Part shown: one piece after another, positions 1-14,655 of the stretch
Numbering within the stretch: the first letter of the stretch is position 1
Layout: every line of letters starts with the position of its first letter
NCBI RefSeq assembly: GCF_024679095.1
Contig: NW_026112131.1
Coordinates: 67,501 to 131,500 of the forward strand
DNA from: Eriocheir sinensis
Taxonomy: Eukaryota > Arthropoda > Malacostraca > Decapoda > Varunidae
DNA: 64,000 nucleotides
Reading direction: 5' to 3'
Translations under genes and position numbers: made by a program
Notes under the pieces: model-generated
Told to the model about the DNA's origin: nothing
The model's input: the letters and a program-made list of their open reading frames with translations, nothing else
The model's database searches: none

Positions 1-1992
1 TATTTTTATACAAATATGAGCTATTATATGAGTATTTTGCATCTTTATTTTCATACAAATTTACATTATTTTATTGATATTTTGTTTATTTAGTTTGAAA
101 CGATTTTACATTATTCAATGTGTATTTTGTAAATATATATTTTTATACATATTTACATTATTTAATGTATATTTTGTATATATATTTCATGCTAATTTAC
201 GTTATTTTATGTGTATTTGTTAATATATTTTCATACAATATTACATTAGTTAATGTGTATTTTGTATATGTGTTTCAATTCAAATTTGCCTAATTTTATG
301 TGTAGTTTGCATATCTATTTTCAAACAAATTTAAATTATTTTTGTGTATTTTTGTATGTATTTTTATACAAATTTTAGTAATTTTATTTATATTTTGTAT
401 ATATATTTTCTTACAAATATACATTCTTTTATTGGAATTTTGTTTATTTATTTTGATACGATTTTACATTATTTATGTGTATTTTGTAAATATATTTTTC
501 TACGTATTTACATTATTTTATGTGTATTTTGTATATATATTTACATCAAAATTACCGTTCTTTTATTGTGTGTATTCGTATATAATTTGATACAAATTTT
601 ATACAAATTCATGTTATTTTATGTGTATTTGTATATATATTTTCATACAAATTTACATTATTTTATATGCATTTTTACATATATTTCATTACAAATTTAC
701 CTTATTTTATGTTTATTTTGTATATTTATTTCACTCAATTTTAAATTATTTTATATGTATATTTGTATTTGTATTTAGGTTATTTTATGTGTATTTTCTA
801 TACATATTTTCATCCAAAATTACATTATTTTATTGGTATTTTGTTAATTTAACTCGTTACGAATTTAGATTATTTCATAGGTATTTTGGATACATATTTT
901 TATACGCATTTATATTATTTAAAGTGTGTTTTGTATATTTACTTTTATGCAAATTTACTTTATTTTATGTGCATTTTTGTACATATGTATATATTTTATG
1001 GAAATTTACTTTATTTCATGTGTATTTGTTTATATATTTTCATACAAATTTATAGTATTTTATGTGTTTTTTGTATATGTATTTCAATACAAATTTGCCT
1101 AATTTTATGTGTATTTTGCATATCTATTTTCAAACAAATTTAAATTATTTTTGTTTATTTTTGTATATATTTTTATGCAAATTTTTGCTATGTTATTTGT
1201 ATTTTGTATATAAATTTTCCTACAAATATATATTCTTTTAGTGGAATTTTGTTTATTTATTTTGATACGAATTTACATTATTTTATGTGTATTTTGTATA
1301 TATATTTTTCTACGTATTTACATTATTTTATGTGTATTTTGTATATATATTTTCATAATAATTTACGTTATTTTATTGTGATATTTGGTTATATTTTGAT
1401 ACAAATTTACATTATTTTATGTGTATTTTGCATATCTATTTCAATACAAATTTACCTTATTGTATGTGTATTTTGTATATTTATTTTAATACAAATTTAA
1501 TTGTTTCATGTGTATTTTAGTATATTTTTTTTTTTTTATATATGAGTTATTTTATGGGTATTTTGCATCTTTTTATACGTATTTACATTATTTAATGTGT
1601 ATTTTGTTTATATATTTTTATACAAATTTACGTTATTATATGTGTATTTGAATACATATTTTGATACAAATTTACATTATTTTATGTATTTTGTATATTT
1701 ATTTCAACTCAAATTTAGCTTATTTTATGTATCTTTGTATATCTATATTCATACAAATTTAACTATTTTGGTTTATTTTTGTGTATAGTTTTATACAATT
1801 TTACATTATTTTATGTGTATTTTGTATATTTATATTTATACAAATACACATTCTTTTATTGGTATTTTGTTTATTTATTTTGATACGAGTTTACATTATT
1901 TTATGCGTATTTTGTATACATTTTTTTATACGTATTTACTTCATTTTATGTGTATTTTGTATATATATTTTTATAGAAATCTACGTTATTTT
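1..1992 (+). repeat. AT-rich satellite array, sense block 1
   Basis: Tandem monomers of about 45 bp run through the whole block. Each has the recognisable parts TTATGTGTATTTTG, TATATATATTTT and ATACAAATTTAC. Monomers are not identical; recurring variant types (for example ones ending in GATACGA, CAATACAAAT or TAGAAATCTACG) follow each other in a fixed order, which is the higher-order pattern seen in the other blocks. The block is cut at about 1992 by the LINE that follows. Open frames such as 344-778 and 621-1055 are artefacts of the 15-codon monomer. There is no sign of a gene. Confidence 0.95.
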
Positions 1993-2367
1993 GGCTGGAG
2001 TAGGTAGGAAGACACCTACCGAACGGGCGCAAGCCACTCCCGGTGAGGTATATATGGGAGGTGAGAAGGGAGCTGAAGCCCTCCAAAGACCCTTCCCATG
2101 TCCTCACTAACCGTTTCCCTATTGTCTCACCAACACCGGAGAGTAGTTCAGCATGCTCTCTAAAGACAGATCCTCTCTTTATCCACACCACACTACATTC
2201 TCACAACATATACACTTTTTCCCAAAATTAAAATTTCAAAATGGCGCACATACACCAAGCCTCGGAGTCCCCGCCTGGGGGGGGGGACCACAAATTCCCC
2301 CAGGGAGGACTCCCCTTCTGGCTGCCGACCCGAGAGGTGTCTTGATAACTCCTCGAACCTCTTTCTT
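1993..2367 (+). other. LINE 5' non-coding part
   Basis: About 375 bp between the satellite junction and the first recognisable endonuclease residues. It is GC-richer than the satellite, holds a short inverted pair (GTAGG...CCTAC near 2004-2020) and a run of eight or more G near 2277-2286. No coding similarity is recognised. It is probably the 5' UTR of the LINE or a remnant of the sequence between its two ORFs. Confidence 0.55.
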
Positions 2368-3017
2368 CTCAATTTCTGCAACATTCGCGGTCTTCGCTCT
2401 AATTTTCATTCTGTGGAACATCATCTCTCCTCCTCTAAGCCTCACCTTCTCTTCCTTACCGAAACACAGTTTCTGAGGCTACTGACAGCAATCTCTACTC
2501 TGTTCCCTCTTACTATCTCTATCCTAAATTTCAATCCAAAGCTGGATGTTGCACCTACGTGCGCAACGACATCACTTGCTCTCGTGCCCACGACCTTGAC
2601 TCTTCTGAATTTTCCACCATCTGGTTAAGACTTCACTGTCATTCTATTACTAAATACATCTGTGCTGTTTATCTCTCACCTAACTCTACCAACTATGTAA
2701 AATTCTTTGACTATTTGAATTCTAAAGTGGAGCACATCTTGACCCACTCTCCCTTCGCTGAAATCTCCATCCTAGGAGATTTCAATGTTCACCACCAGCT
2801 TTGGCTTTCATCCTCTTTCACTGACCATCCTGGTGAACAAGCCTACAACTTTGCTATCCTCAACGACCTAGAGCAGTTGGTCCAGCACCCTACACGTATT
2901 CCCGACCGTCTTGGAGATCGGCCCAACATTCTAGACCTCTTCCTTACCTCAAACCCTTCTGCTTATTCAGTCAGACTGTTCTCTCCGTTGGGCTCCTCCG
3001 ATCACAAATTATTTCTG
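2368..3017 (+). pseudogene. LINE endonuclease domain (EEP/AP-endonuclease type), frameshifted
   Basis: The endonuclease of a non-LTR retrotransposon nicks target DNA to prime reverse transcription. Visible signatures, in order: NIRGL near 2380 and LTET near 2455 in frame 1; then, after a one-base frameshift at about 2472, ILGDFN at 2769-2786 and SSDHK at 2994-3008 in frame 3. These are the Glu, Asp/Asn and Asp/His catalytic positions of the exonuclease-endonuclease-phosphatase family, so the catalytic set is still readable although split over two frames. A second frameshift at about 3012 separates this domain from the linker that follows. The domain is shorter at its N-terminus than usual because no start codon in the right frame precedes NIRGL closely. 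Identification of the fold is firm; activity is excluded by the frameshifts. Confidence 0.85.
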
Positions 3018-4393
3018 CATCCTGTCCTATCGCTCCTGTACACCCTCTGGACCCACCGAAGAGGCGATGCTTCTGGCATTTTGCTTCAGCTCGGTGGGAC
3101 AACCTGAGGATGTACTTTTCCGATTTCCCGTGGAATGATTATTGCTTCCAGGATAGAGACCCCTCTGTGTGTGCTCAGCGCATCACAGAGGTGATTGTCT
3201 CTGGAATGGAGGCATACATTCCTCGTTCTTTCTCTACTCCTCACGCTAAAAAGCCTTGGTTTAATCACGCTTGTTCTCGTGCTGTCAATGATAGAGAGGT
3301 AGCTCACAAAAGATACCAGAGCCTTCAAACTAATGCTAATTATGAACTTTACATTTCTGCCCGAAATCGTGCCAAATCTATTCTCCGACTAACCAAAAAT
3401 TCTTTCATTAATAGAAAATGTCAAAACCTTGCTTTCTCTAACTCTTCCCGTGACTTCTGGCATCTAGCTAAAACCATCTCCTCCAACTTCACTTCTTCAT
3501 CTTTCCCTCCACTCCTCAGTCCTGACGGCAACACTGCCGTCTCATCTATCTCTAAGGCTGAACTCTTCTCTCAAACTTTTTCTAAATACTCCACTCTGGA
3601 CGATTCTGGACATATTCCTCCTACTCATCCCCCCTCTGACTCCTTTATGCCTGTTATAAAGATTCTTAAAAATGATGTTTTCTATGCCCTCTCTGGCCTC
3701 AACCCTCAGAATGCTTATGGACCTGATGACGTGCCGCCTATTCTCCTTTAAAATGTGCCTCCGTGCTGTCACCCTGCATCGTCAAACTCTTTCGCCTCTG
3801 CCTGTCGACATCTACCTTCCTTCTTGCTGGAAGTATGCCTTCATACAGCCTGTACCTAAGAAGGGTGACCGCCAATCCCTCAAACTACCGTCCTATTGCT
3901 TTACTTTCTTGTTCATTCAAAGCTTTTGAATCAATCCTTAACCGGAAGATTCAAAAACACCTTTCCACTTCTGACCTTCTATCTGATCGCCAGTATGGGT
4001 TCCGCAAGGGGCGTTCTACTGGTGATCTCCTAGCCTTCTTAACTGACTCTTGGTCATCCTCTCTTAGCCGTTTCGGTGAAACTTTTGCTATTGCGCTGGA
4101 CATATCAAAAGCTTTTGATAGGGTCTGGCACAAATCTTTGCTTTCTAAACTACCCTCCTACGGTTTCTATCCTTCTCTCTGTACCTTTATCTCCAGTTTC
4201 CTTTCTGACCGTTCTATTTCTGCCGTGGTAGACGGTCACTGTTCTTCCCCTAAATCTATTAACAGTGGTGTCCCACAGGGTTCTGTCCTATCTCCCACTC
4301 TTTTTCTGTTGTTCATTGATGATCTTCTTTCCAAAACGAACTGTCCTATCCATTCCTACGCCGATGATTCCACTCTGCATTATTCAACTTCTT
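3012..4393 (+). pseudogene. LINE linker and reverse transcriptase palm, interrupted
   Basis: Continues the same LINE polyprotein. Frame 2 carries the linker between endonuclease and polymerase up to a stop at 3749-3751. The polymerase follows in frame 1 with NYRPIALLS at 3883-3909, QYGFRKGRST at 3991-4020, motif A DISKAFDRVWH at 4099-4131, motif B GVPQGSVLSP at 4267-4296 and motif C YADD at 4357-4368. A short stretch near 3826-3873 reads correctly only in frame 3 (WKYAFIQPVPKKGDR), so at least two more frameshifts flank it. The two metal-binding aspartates of YADD and the Asp of motif A are intact. The reading frame is cut 26 bases after YADD by a TTAA-flanked MITE. The order and spacing match Jockey-like reverse transcriptases. 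Confidence 0.9.
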
Positions 4394-4397
4394 TTAA

Positions 4398-4640
4398 CCC
4401 GGTAGCAGCGACGGGCCAAATTTGTGGCTTTACCGTGTACCAGCGATGGGCCAAATTTCTGCCATGCATAAACTGATCACATATGCGTTGATATATATTA
4501 TGAAATGGTTTGCGTGAGTGATGATTCTTTCTCATTATTTTGCTTAGAGGGGCCTTTAACCTAACCTAACGTAACCTAACTTAACCTAACCTAACCTAGC
4601 CTAACCTAACCTAACAATCTTGACCCCCGCAGCTACCGGG
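4398..4640. mobile_element. piggyBac-like MITE inside the LINE polymerase
   Basis: A 243-bp element bounded by TTAA on both sides (4394-4397 and 4641-4644) with inverted termini CCCGGTAGC at 4398-4406 and GCTACCGGG at 4632-4640, extendable to 13 bp with one mismatch. TTAA duplication with termini starting in CCC is the signature of the piggyBac superfamily. It has no coding capacity, so it would have moved by a transposase supplied elsewhere. Near its left end AGCGACGGGCCAAATTT is repeated about 35 bp later with one change. Its right part holds a telomere-like pentamer block. Removing the element with one TTAA copy reconnects the LINE frame, so it landed after the LINE copy was in place or in its parent. 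Confidence 0.85.
4558..4615. repeat. Telomere-like (AACCT)n block
   Basis: Eleven pentamers plus AAC; eight are exactly AACCT and three carry one change (AACGT, AACTT, AGCCT). The complement is the TTAGG telomere unit of most arthropods. It is internal to the MITE, not at a chromosome end, and is already degenerate. Confidence 0.85.
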
Positions 4641-4644
4641 TTAA

Positions 4645-5446
4645 TAGAAGACCCACCCTTCAGGAACTTAACGACTCAAGGCTGGAGGCTGCAGAACGCT
4701 TAGCCTCAGCCCTTACTATTATTTCCGATTGGGGCAAGAAGAACCTGGTGTCCTTCAACGCCTCAAAAACACAGTTTCTCCACCTATCCACTCGACACAA
4801 TCTTCCAAACAACTATCCCCTATTCTTTGACATCACCCAGCTATCACCTTCCTCAACACTAAACATCCTCGGTCTATCCTTAACTCAAAATCTTAACTGG
4901 AAACTTCATATCTCATCTCTTACTAAATCAGCTTCCTCGAGGCTGGGCGTTCTGTACCGTCTCCGCCAGTTCTTCTCCCCTGCACAGTTGCTGTCCATAT
5001 ACAGGGGCCTTGTCCGCCCTCGTATGGAGTATGCATCTCATGTGTGGGGGGGCTCCACTCACACAGCTCTTCTGGACAGAGTGGAGGCTAAGGCTCTTCG
5101 TCTCATCAGCTCTCCTCCTCATACTGATAGTCTTCTACCTCTAAAATTCCGCCGCAATGTTGCCTCTCTTCCTATCTTCTATCGATATTTCCACGCTGAC
5201 TGCTCTTCTGAACTTGCTAACTGCATGCCTCCCCCCCTCCCGCGGCCCCGCTGCACTCGACTTTCTACTCATGCTCATCCCTATACTGTCCAAACCCCTT
5301 ATGCAAGAGTTAACCAGCATCTTCACTCTTTCATCCCTCACGCTGGTAAACTCTGAAACAATCTTCCTTCATCTGTATTTCCTCCTGCCTACGACTTGAA
5401 CTCTTTCAAGAGGAGGGTATCAAGACACCTCTCCTCCCGAAACTGA
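4645..5446 (+). pseudogene. LINE reverse transcriptase C-terminal part
   Basis: Frame 2 continues the polymerase downstream of the MITE. FNASKTQFLHLS near 4754 is the segment after the YADD hairpin; LGLSLTQNLNWK, ASSRLGVLYRLR and LVRPRMEYASHVWGG near 4875-5050 are typical of the thumb region of Jockey-like elements. The frame is open from 4645 to a TGA at 5354-5356, which replaces what is normally a Trp codon in this motif, and then runs on to the natural-looking stop at 5444-5446. A short 3' UTR (5447-5553) and a poly(A) tail follow. So this part has only one lesion and is better preserved than the endonuclease. Confidence 0.85.
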
Positions 5447-5573
5447 CCTATCTTTCGGCCACCTCTTTGGATTCTTTTTAGGAGCAGCGAGTAGCGGGCT
5501 TTTTTTTTATTAATGTTTACTTTTTTGTGCCCTTGAGCTGTCTCCTTTGCTGTAAAAAAAAAAAAAAAAAAAA

Positions 5574-7749
<2,176 letters not shown>

Positions 7750-8358
7750 TGTAATGTGTATATTATAATATACATGTGTATGTATGACTGTACGTGTGGC
7801 GACACCCGGTCGGTGTCGCACAACAGGATGTCTAACAACACGTCGTGCTTTTGGCCGTGGGAAGCTGTGATGAACTGACACTAGGATCAGCAAATGATGA
7901 CTTTCATCAACAGTCATCAACCGGAACCCACACCCTTCCGGACGAACTATAAGCAAATAAAACGGGCGAACAACGCGGAGAAGGGAGAGAAGGCGGGTGA
8001 CGGGCAGGCGAGCGGTGCTCTGCCGCCCCGCGCCCTGCAGCGGTGTGGCTGTCTCTGATTTCGTGCGGCTCGCTCACGTAAACTGTAAACCTTGTATATA
8101 ACTGTTAATATAGTTAAAATACATTTGGTATTTGTATTAACCTGAGAGAGAGAACTAAAGAGAACTAAAGTGAACTAAAGTGAACTTATAACGGCTACCG
8201 CTCGGCCACACATCACTTAACTAAAAAGGCTATTGTGTTATCTCACCTTACTACAATCAACTTGTGAAAGCAGGCAACGGTATACCGGACCTCACGTGAG
8301 ATAACAGTTCGCGCCTTAATAAAAAACACAAAAAAAACAGCTAACAAAAAGGCTAACA
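7750..8358 (+). repeat. Left LTR
   Basis: Begins TGTAATGTG and ends GGCTAACA. Near the start is a perfect hairpin, GCGACACC (7799-7806) and GGTGTCGC (7812-7819) around a five-base loop. AATAAA lies at about 7956. A purine-rich run with AGAACTAAAG repeated about three times occupies about 8146-8185. The same landmarks occur in the right LTR. The minus-strand open frame over 7720-7956 is a shadow. Confidence 0.88.
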
Positions 8359-8380
8359 AAAATGGTGGCAGCGGTGGGAT
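8359..8380 (+). promoter_or_regulatory. Putative primer-binding site
   Basis: Four A separate the LTR end from TGGTGGCAGCGGTGGGAT at 8363-8380. LTR elements are primed by a tRNA 3' end ending in CCA, which gives a site starting TGG. The tRNA is not identified. Confidence 0.5.
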
Positions 8381-8740
8381 TAGTAAGGTAAGTAAATACC
8401 TCTTGCTTGCACATGCAGCGTAGGAGGAGCAAGCACCCTTTGAAGACTGCTACACTCCTTACATGAGAACAGTTACCGGTATCCTTGTTGGCACTGTTCT
8501 TTCTCTCTACCCACCCCTCATAGTCCTCGGTGAGAGCTTGTAACTGCTGGTCAGGTTTCTCTGCCATTAAAAGAGTTACTAGTAAAATGAGGAGTAAAAT
8601 GGTAAAAGAAAAAAAATATTGCTGCAAAAATAAGTAAAGTAATAATCATTCACCGCTAAGTATGTGCTCACTCCTCACCGATGCTTTTAAAATGCATAAT
8701 AAAAGAGGAAAAAGAATAATGAGTGAGGCTTAGCAAGACA

Positions 8741-8882
8741 AAACGTCTCCACTGTGCAATAAAACACAAAATAAAGGAGAAAAGAAAATGAATGATTATA
8801 CATGAAATATTAAACATCTCCACTGTGCAATAAAATACACAAAAGAAAGGAGAAAAGAAAATGAATGATTGTCCATAAAATG
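8741..8882. repeat. 71-bp direct tandem repeat, two copies
   Basis: Both copies share CTCCACTGTGCAATAAAA and AAGGAGAAAAGAAAATGAA at a 71-bp offset (8747 and 8818), with a few substitutions and small gaps. Confidence 0.75.
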
Positions 8883-9338
8883 CGTAACAATGTTACTCAA
8901 GAAAAATATTAAACATCCACTCGCCAGAAAAATCAACAGCTGAAAAATCTAATAGATTAGATACGGCCCCACACGCCTAAACACGTGAACATAATAATAG
9001 TAATTCACCTGAAATCATGTTGCAAGTGGTGTAATTACTTAAACCGTATCAATGAGTGTCAGCTATAATGTGTTAAAAACCTTGAAGACAGCAACTCGAT
9101 ACCCCACTACTCAGCACGCTCGCGTCCTTCCCTCGCCGGTGACAAGGGCAGGGCTGCAGGGGTGGCAGGGTCTACCATCCCCCGTCTGGTAGCGGGGAGG
9201 GCGTGCCGGCGGGCAGACAATATACGCCCACCAGTCATCCTCAAAGGTCCGAGTTGCCTGGCGAAGATAAGTGCGCACCTACGACGAGTTGTGTCGAAGG
9301 AAGAAACAAGTGCCAGGACACCTCCAAGGAAACTTGGT

Positions 9339-9400
9339 TGTGTGGAGGTGCGAGGCGGGGCGCGCGGGCTGTGTGGAGGTGCGGGGCGGGGCGGGGTGTG
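9339..9400. repeat. G-rich direct repeat
   Basis: TGTGTGGAGGTGCGRGGCGG occurs twice, about 30 bp apart, and the second copy runs into GGGGCGGGGCGGGG. Four closely spaced G runs could form a quadruplex. It is the most GC-rich spot in the window. Confidence 0.7.
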
Positions 9401-9729
9401 CTCTCGGGTGCGGCTGTGTGCTGACTCGACTCACTGGGGCAGGAAAAGCCGCGCGCTGATGTCAGCGTATGCTTGCTGTGTCCGATACCGTTCACTGCCC
9501 CCACACACTGTCACTGAAGCTACGTTTGAGAGAGAGATACAACAATTCGGAGTAGTTCGTAACCACGCTGCACATCATTTATGTTAATAGCTTTTGAGCG
9601 TTACTTTTTTTTTTTACGTGGTTAACAACGAGGCGGCCACCAGCCACCATGCATTTTATGTTATGTTATATTAGAGATAACACCTATAGAACACTTCGGA
9701 GAGGTCCGTAAACCGCTGTTCACCATTTT

Positions 9730-9886
9730 TGTTAGCCTTTTTTGTTAGCTTTTTTTTGTGTGTTTTTGATTAAGGCGCGAACTGTTATCTCACGTGAGGT
9801 CCGGTATACCGTTGCCTGCTTTCACAAGTTGATTATAGTAAGGTGAGATAACACAACAGCCTTTTTAGTTAAGTGATGTGTGGCCG
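9730..9886 (-). repeat. Inverted fragment of the LTR 3' end
   Basis: Reverse complement of the LTR part at 8203-8358: it opens with TGTTAGCC (inverted LTR end) and closes with GATGTGTGGCCG. The homology continues a few bases into 9716-9729, matching the primer-binding region with small changes, so the source was an LTR joined to its own primer site. Together with the left LTR it makes converging ends about 1.37 kb apart. It suggests an inverted nested copy or a rearranged template. Confidence 0.85.
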
Positions 9887-11834
9887 GGAACGCCGGTCCT
9901 CATAAACAGGAGCGCGTTCACAGGACGGAAGGATTATGATGCGTTTCGGTCACTTTTTCTTGAAATATTTGGGGAAGATGGGCAACACAGCCTCGTAAAG
10001 GGTATAAATTTTGCTGTGGACACTGTGCAAACCAGGCCTTTTTAATAGGCCAGTGGACGCCTATAGGCTATCTACTGATTTGATCTCGTGTTTTAAACAG
10101 GGAAACTAGACAGATGGAGAAACCATTTATGTAGCTAATGCTGGATTATTACTAGAGTTCCTTGTGTACATGATTGTCCTTAAAGTTCCTCTTCGAAGGA
10201 GTGCAGTATCCCTTGACTACAGCCCCACTGGCAACCTACACGGTTTTATCAGCCAACTTTTATGGCATTTAAAATAATTTTGGGTCCTTTTTGAAGCTTC
10301 GTTTCCCGTCGACACGTTCGTCGGGGAGGGGGGCCTTCGCGATCCTCTGACCTAAACCTTTTTGGGTGTCACCAGCGGTAATCAAAAATTCCTTGGTGTG
10401 TTCTTTTACCCGTGGTTTAGGCAGAAATAGTCAGATAAATAGGTGGTTGGAAATTTGAGCTTTACGATTTTTTTTTCGCACAGAATGGTGCATAGTGATC
10501 GTCTCCAAAGACTAGCGCCGGCTTGAGGTTCAGCCTGACGCTGCTTTGTGTATCTTTCCACCACACGACTATAACCTGCATCCTCGCATCTACTAATTTA
10601 TGTTTGGTTCCTAAGCTTTTTCCTGCATCTTTTTTTCATGCGAGAAGGGGAGTGCTTGAGTAATACTTTTCACTCTAACCCACTATTTTCTTTTATTGCT
10701 GAGTTGATGCAAGGCAGTCAGTCTTCTTAATTTAATTGGAGCCGTAATAACCGAGGGTGTAGACTAACATAGGGATAGGTACAATTTAACCTTGAACCTC
10801 ATGTGCTTCTGCTTAAAACATACTTTTTCTCTGCACTGACAGACTTAACTGAACTTGAGCAGATGCTGTCCCTAACTTTGGAAGTAAGCAGACAAGTCTT
10901 ACTTACCCTTACTTGACATACCACTGTTACCCGTTACGGGAATTATTTTTGGCGTCACAGATGTCAGTCATCCACGTTCGTTACGATCGAGGGATAGGTG
11001 GAAATTTGTCTTTTTCATTTGATATTTATTAATGCTGGAATTACTTTAATCAATTATGCTGGAATTATATATTTCAGTGAGATTTGTTACAACAGTGATT
11101 TCACAACTTGGTGACAGGATTTTCTTTTATAGTACTGTAGACCTGAAAAACGGAGTATTAGGAGTTAGTGGTGCTGACTGCCGATGCTACTAAGGTTCTC
11201 TAGACTTGTCCTTGTTATCACATTGTAACTATTAGGAGACTCTACGGATAACATTACCTCTTTTCACACAACCTTATCTATTGTTGTAAGCCCCACCCGT
11301 CTCGAAGGCGTTCCGAGGGTAACGACACTGGCAATTAATTGTCACGCAACGGATGAGTGTTTCTCTGCGACAGTTTTGTGTCCAGGTATGACTCGAAGGT
11401 TCAGTGTGTAGCAGATCTTCTTCAAGGATTGTTCCTTTTTCTTTTTGCTATTCCAAATAGCTCCATTACCATGTATCCTAATGACAGTTTAGTCAATTTA
11501 ATTTTACTAGGATGTATCATGTAAATAATTTTTCGAGCTATTATTTTGTTTTCTCGGAATAGTACTGAGCTTCCATGTCCACGACTCTTGCCAAGTTTAC
11601 CTCGCCCTGTATGTACTTTGCCCATTTCTTGTTACTTCCATGATTATTTTTATTATCATTGGCATTTCCCGATGCTGTATCGTTAGGCGGGCTCTGACTT
11701 GTATATATATTTTTTTTAAGCAATAACATGACCTCGTTTAACTAGTACACATTGTGCGACTGTAACATGGGTAGGTACAGTGCTTTTAAAGGTCGGGTGA
11801 GTCGCGAGGTCGCGACTTTTAGAGAACCGAGCGA
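9887..11834. other. LTR-element interior, right part, no recognised gene
   Basis: About 1.95 kb of moderately AT-rich unique sequence. I find no retroviral-type domain in any frame. Overlapping minus-strand frames at 11422-11729 (67 and 62 codons) are in different frames of the same stretch and are not recognised. Just before the right LTR there is a perfect 8-bp inverted pair AGTCGCGA/TCGCGACT (11800-11817). The purine-rich run expected before a 3' LTR is weak (AGAGAACCGAGCGA). Confidence 0.5.
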
Positions 11835-12445
11835 TGTAATGTGTATATTATAATGTACATGTGTATGTATGACTGTACGTGTGGCGACACCCGGTCGGTG
11901 TCGCACGACAGGATGTCTAACAACACGTCGTGCTTTTGGCCGTGGGAAGCTGTGATGAACTGACACTAGGATCACCAAATGATGAATTTCATCAACAGTC
12001 ATCAAGCGGAACCCACACCCTTCCGGACGAACTACAAGCAAATAAAACGGGCGAACAACGCGGAAAAGGGAGAGAAGACAGGTGACGGGCAGGAGAGCGG
12101 TGCTCTGCCGCCCCGCGCCCTGCAGCGGTGTGGCTGTCTCTGATTTCGTGCGGCTCGCTCACGTAAACTGTAAACCTTGTATACAACTGTTAATATAGTT
12201 AAAATACATTTGGTATTTGTATTAACCTGAGAGAGAGAACTAAAGAGAACTAAAGTGAACTAAAGTGAACTAATAACAGCTACCGCTCGGCCACACATCA
12301 CTTAACTAAAAAGGCTATTGTGTTATCTCACCTTACTACAATCAACTTGTGAAAGCAGGCAACGGTATACCGGACCTCACGTGAGATAACAGTTCGCGCC
12401 TTAATCAAAAACACACATAAAAACAGCTAACAAAAAAGGCTAACA
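11835..12445 (+). repeat. Right LTR
   Basis: Begins TGTAATGTG and ends GGCTAACA, parallel to the left LTR over its whole length with scattered substitutions and two or three one-base gaps. The hairpin is conserved at 11884-11904. The satellite resumes with ATATTTTGTTCATTTATTTTG, which continues the monomer cut at 7749. Confidence 0.88.

Positions 12446-14655
<2,210 letters not shown>

Larger units (their letters stand above)
1993..5573 (+). mobile_element. Jockey-type non-LTR retrotransposon (LINE), degenerate
   Basis: A GC-richer island interrupts the satellite. In order it has a non-coding 5' part (1993 to about 2367), an apurinic-type endonuclease domain, a linker, a reverse transcriptase with all main motifs, a C-terminal region, a short 3' UTR and a poly(A) tail at 5554-5573. 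No separate gag-like ORF1 is visible, so the copy is either 5' truncated or an ORF1-less derivative. Several frameshifts, one in-frame stop (5354-5356) and a MITE insertion (4398-4640) make it inactive. The satellite monomer is resumed after the tail with about 8 bp (ATGTGTAT of the usual monomer) missing, so I see a small target deletion and not a target-site duplication. The Jockey-like assignment rests on domain order and motif style; a neighbouring clade such as CR1 cannot be excluded. Confidence 0.9.
8381..9729. other. LTR-element interior, left part (between inverted LTR ends)
   Basis: About 1.35 kb lying between the left LTR end and the inverted LTR fragment. It holds a 71-bp tandem pair at about 8741-8882 (each copy starting near AAACRTCTCCACTGTGC), a CpG- and G-rich stretch around 9120-9470, and a T-run at 9606-9616. 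On the minus strand a short frame starts ATGGCAGAGAAACC near 8567 and reads MAEKPDQQLQALTEDYEGWVE before the rest becomes uncertain at a possible splice donor (GTAAGG). I do not recognise it; it could be a gag N-terminus, a captured exon or chance. Confidence 0.5.
7750..12445 (+). mobile_element. Non-autonomous LTR retrotransposon with nested inverted LTR fragment
   Basis: Two direct repeats of 609 and 611 bp that begin TGTAATG and end GGCTAACA (TG...CA) bracket a 3,476-bp interior. By eye they differ at about 15 positions. The left LTR is followed, after four A, by a sequence starting TGGTGGCAGCGG, which fits a tRNA primer-binding site. No gag, protease, reverse transcriptase or integrase reading frame can be recognised on either strand of the interior; the longest open frame (9162-9587) has no recognisable family. 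The element is therefore a derivative that depends on another element's proteins. An inverted copy of the last 157 bp of the LTR lies inside at 9730-9886. No clean 4-6 bp target duplication is visible. The family is not recognised. Confidence 0.8.

Noticed and set aside
9162..9587. A 141-codon plus-strand frame in the LTR-element interior
   Set aside because: It coincides with a GC-rich repeated stretch, has overlapping frames on both strands and no recognisable family.
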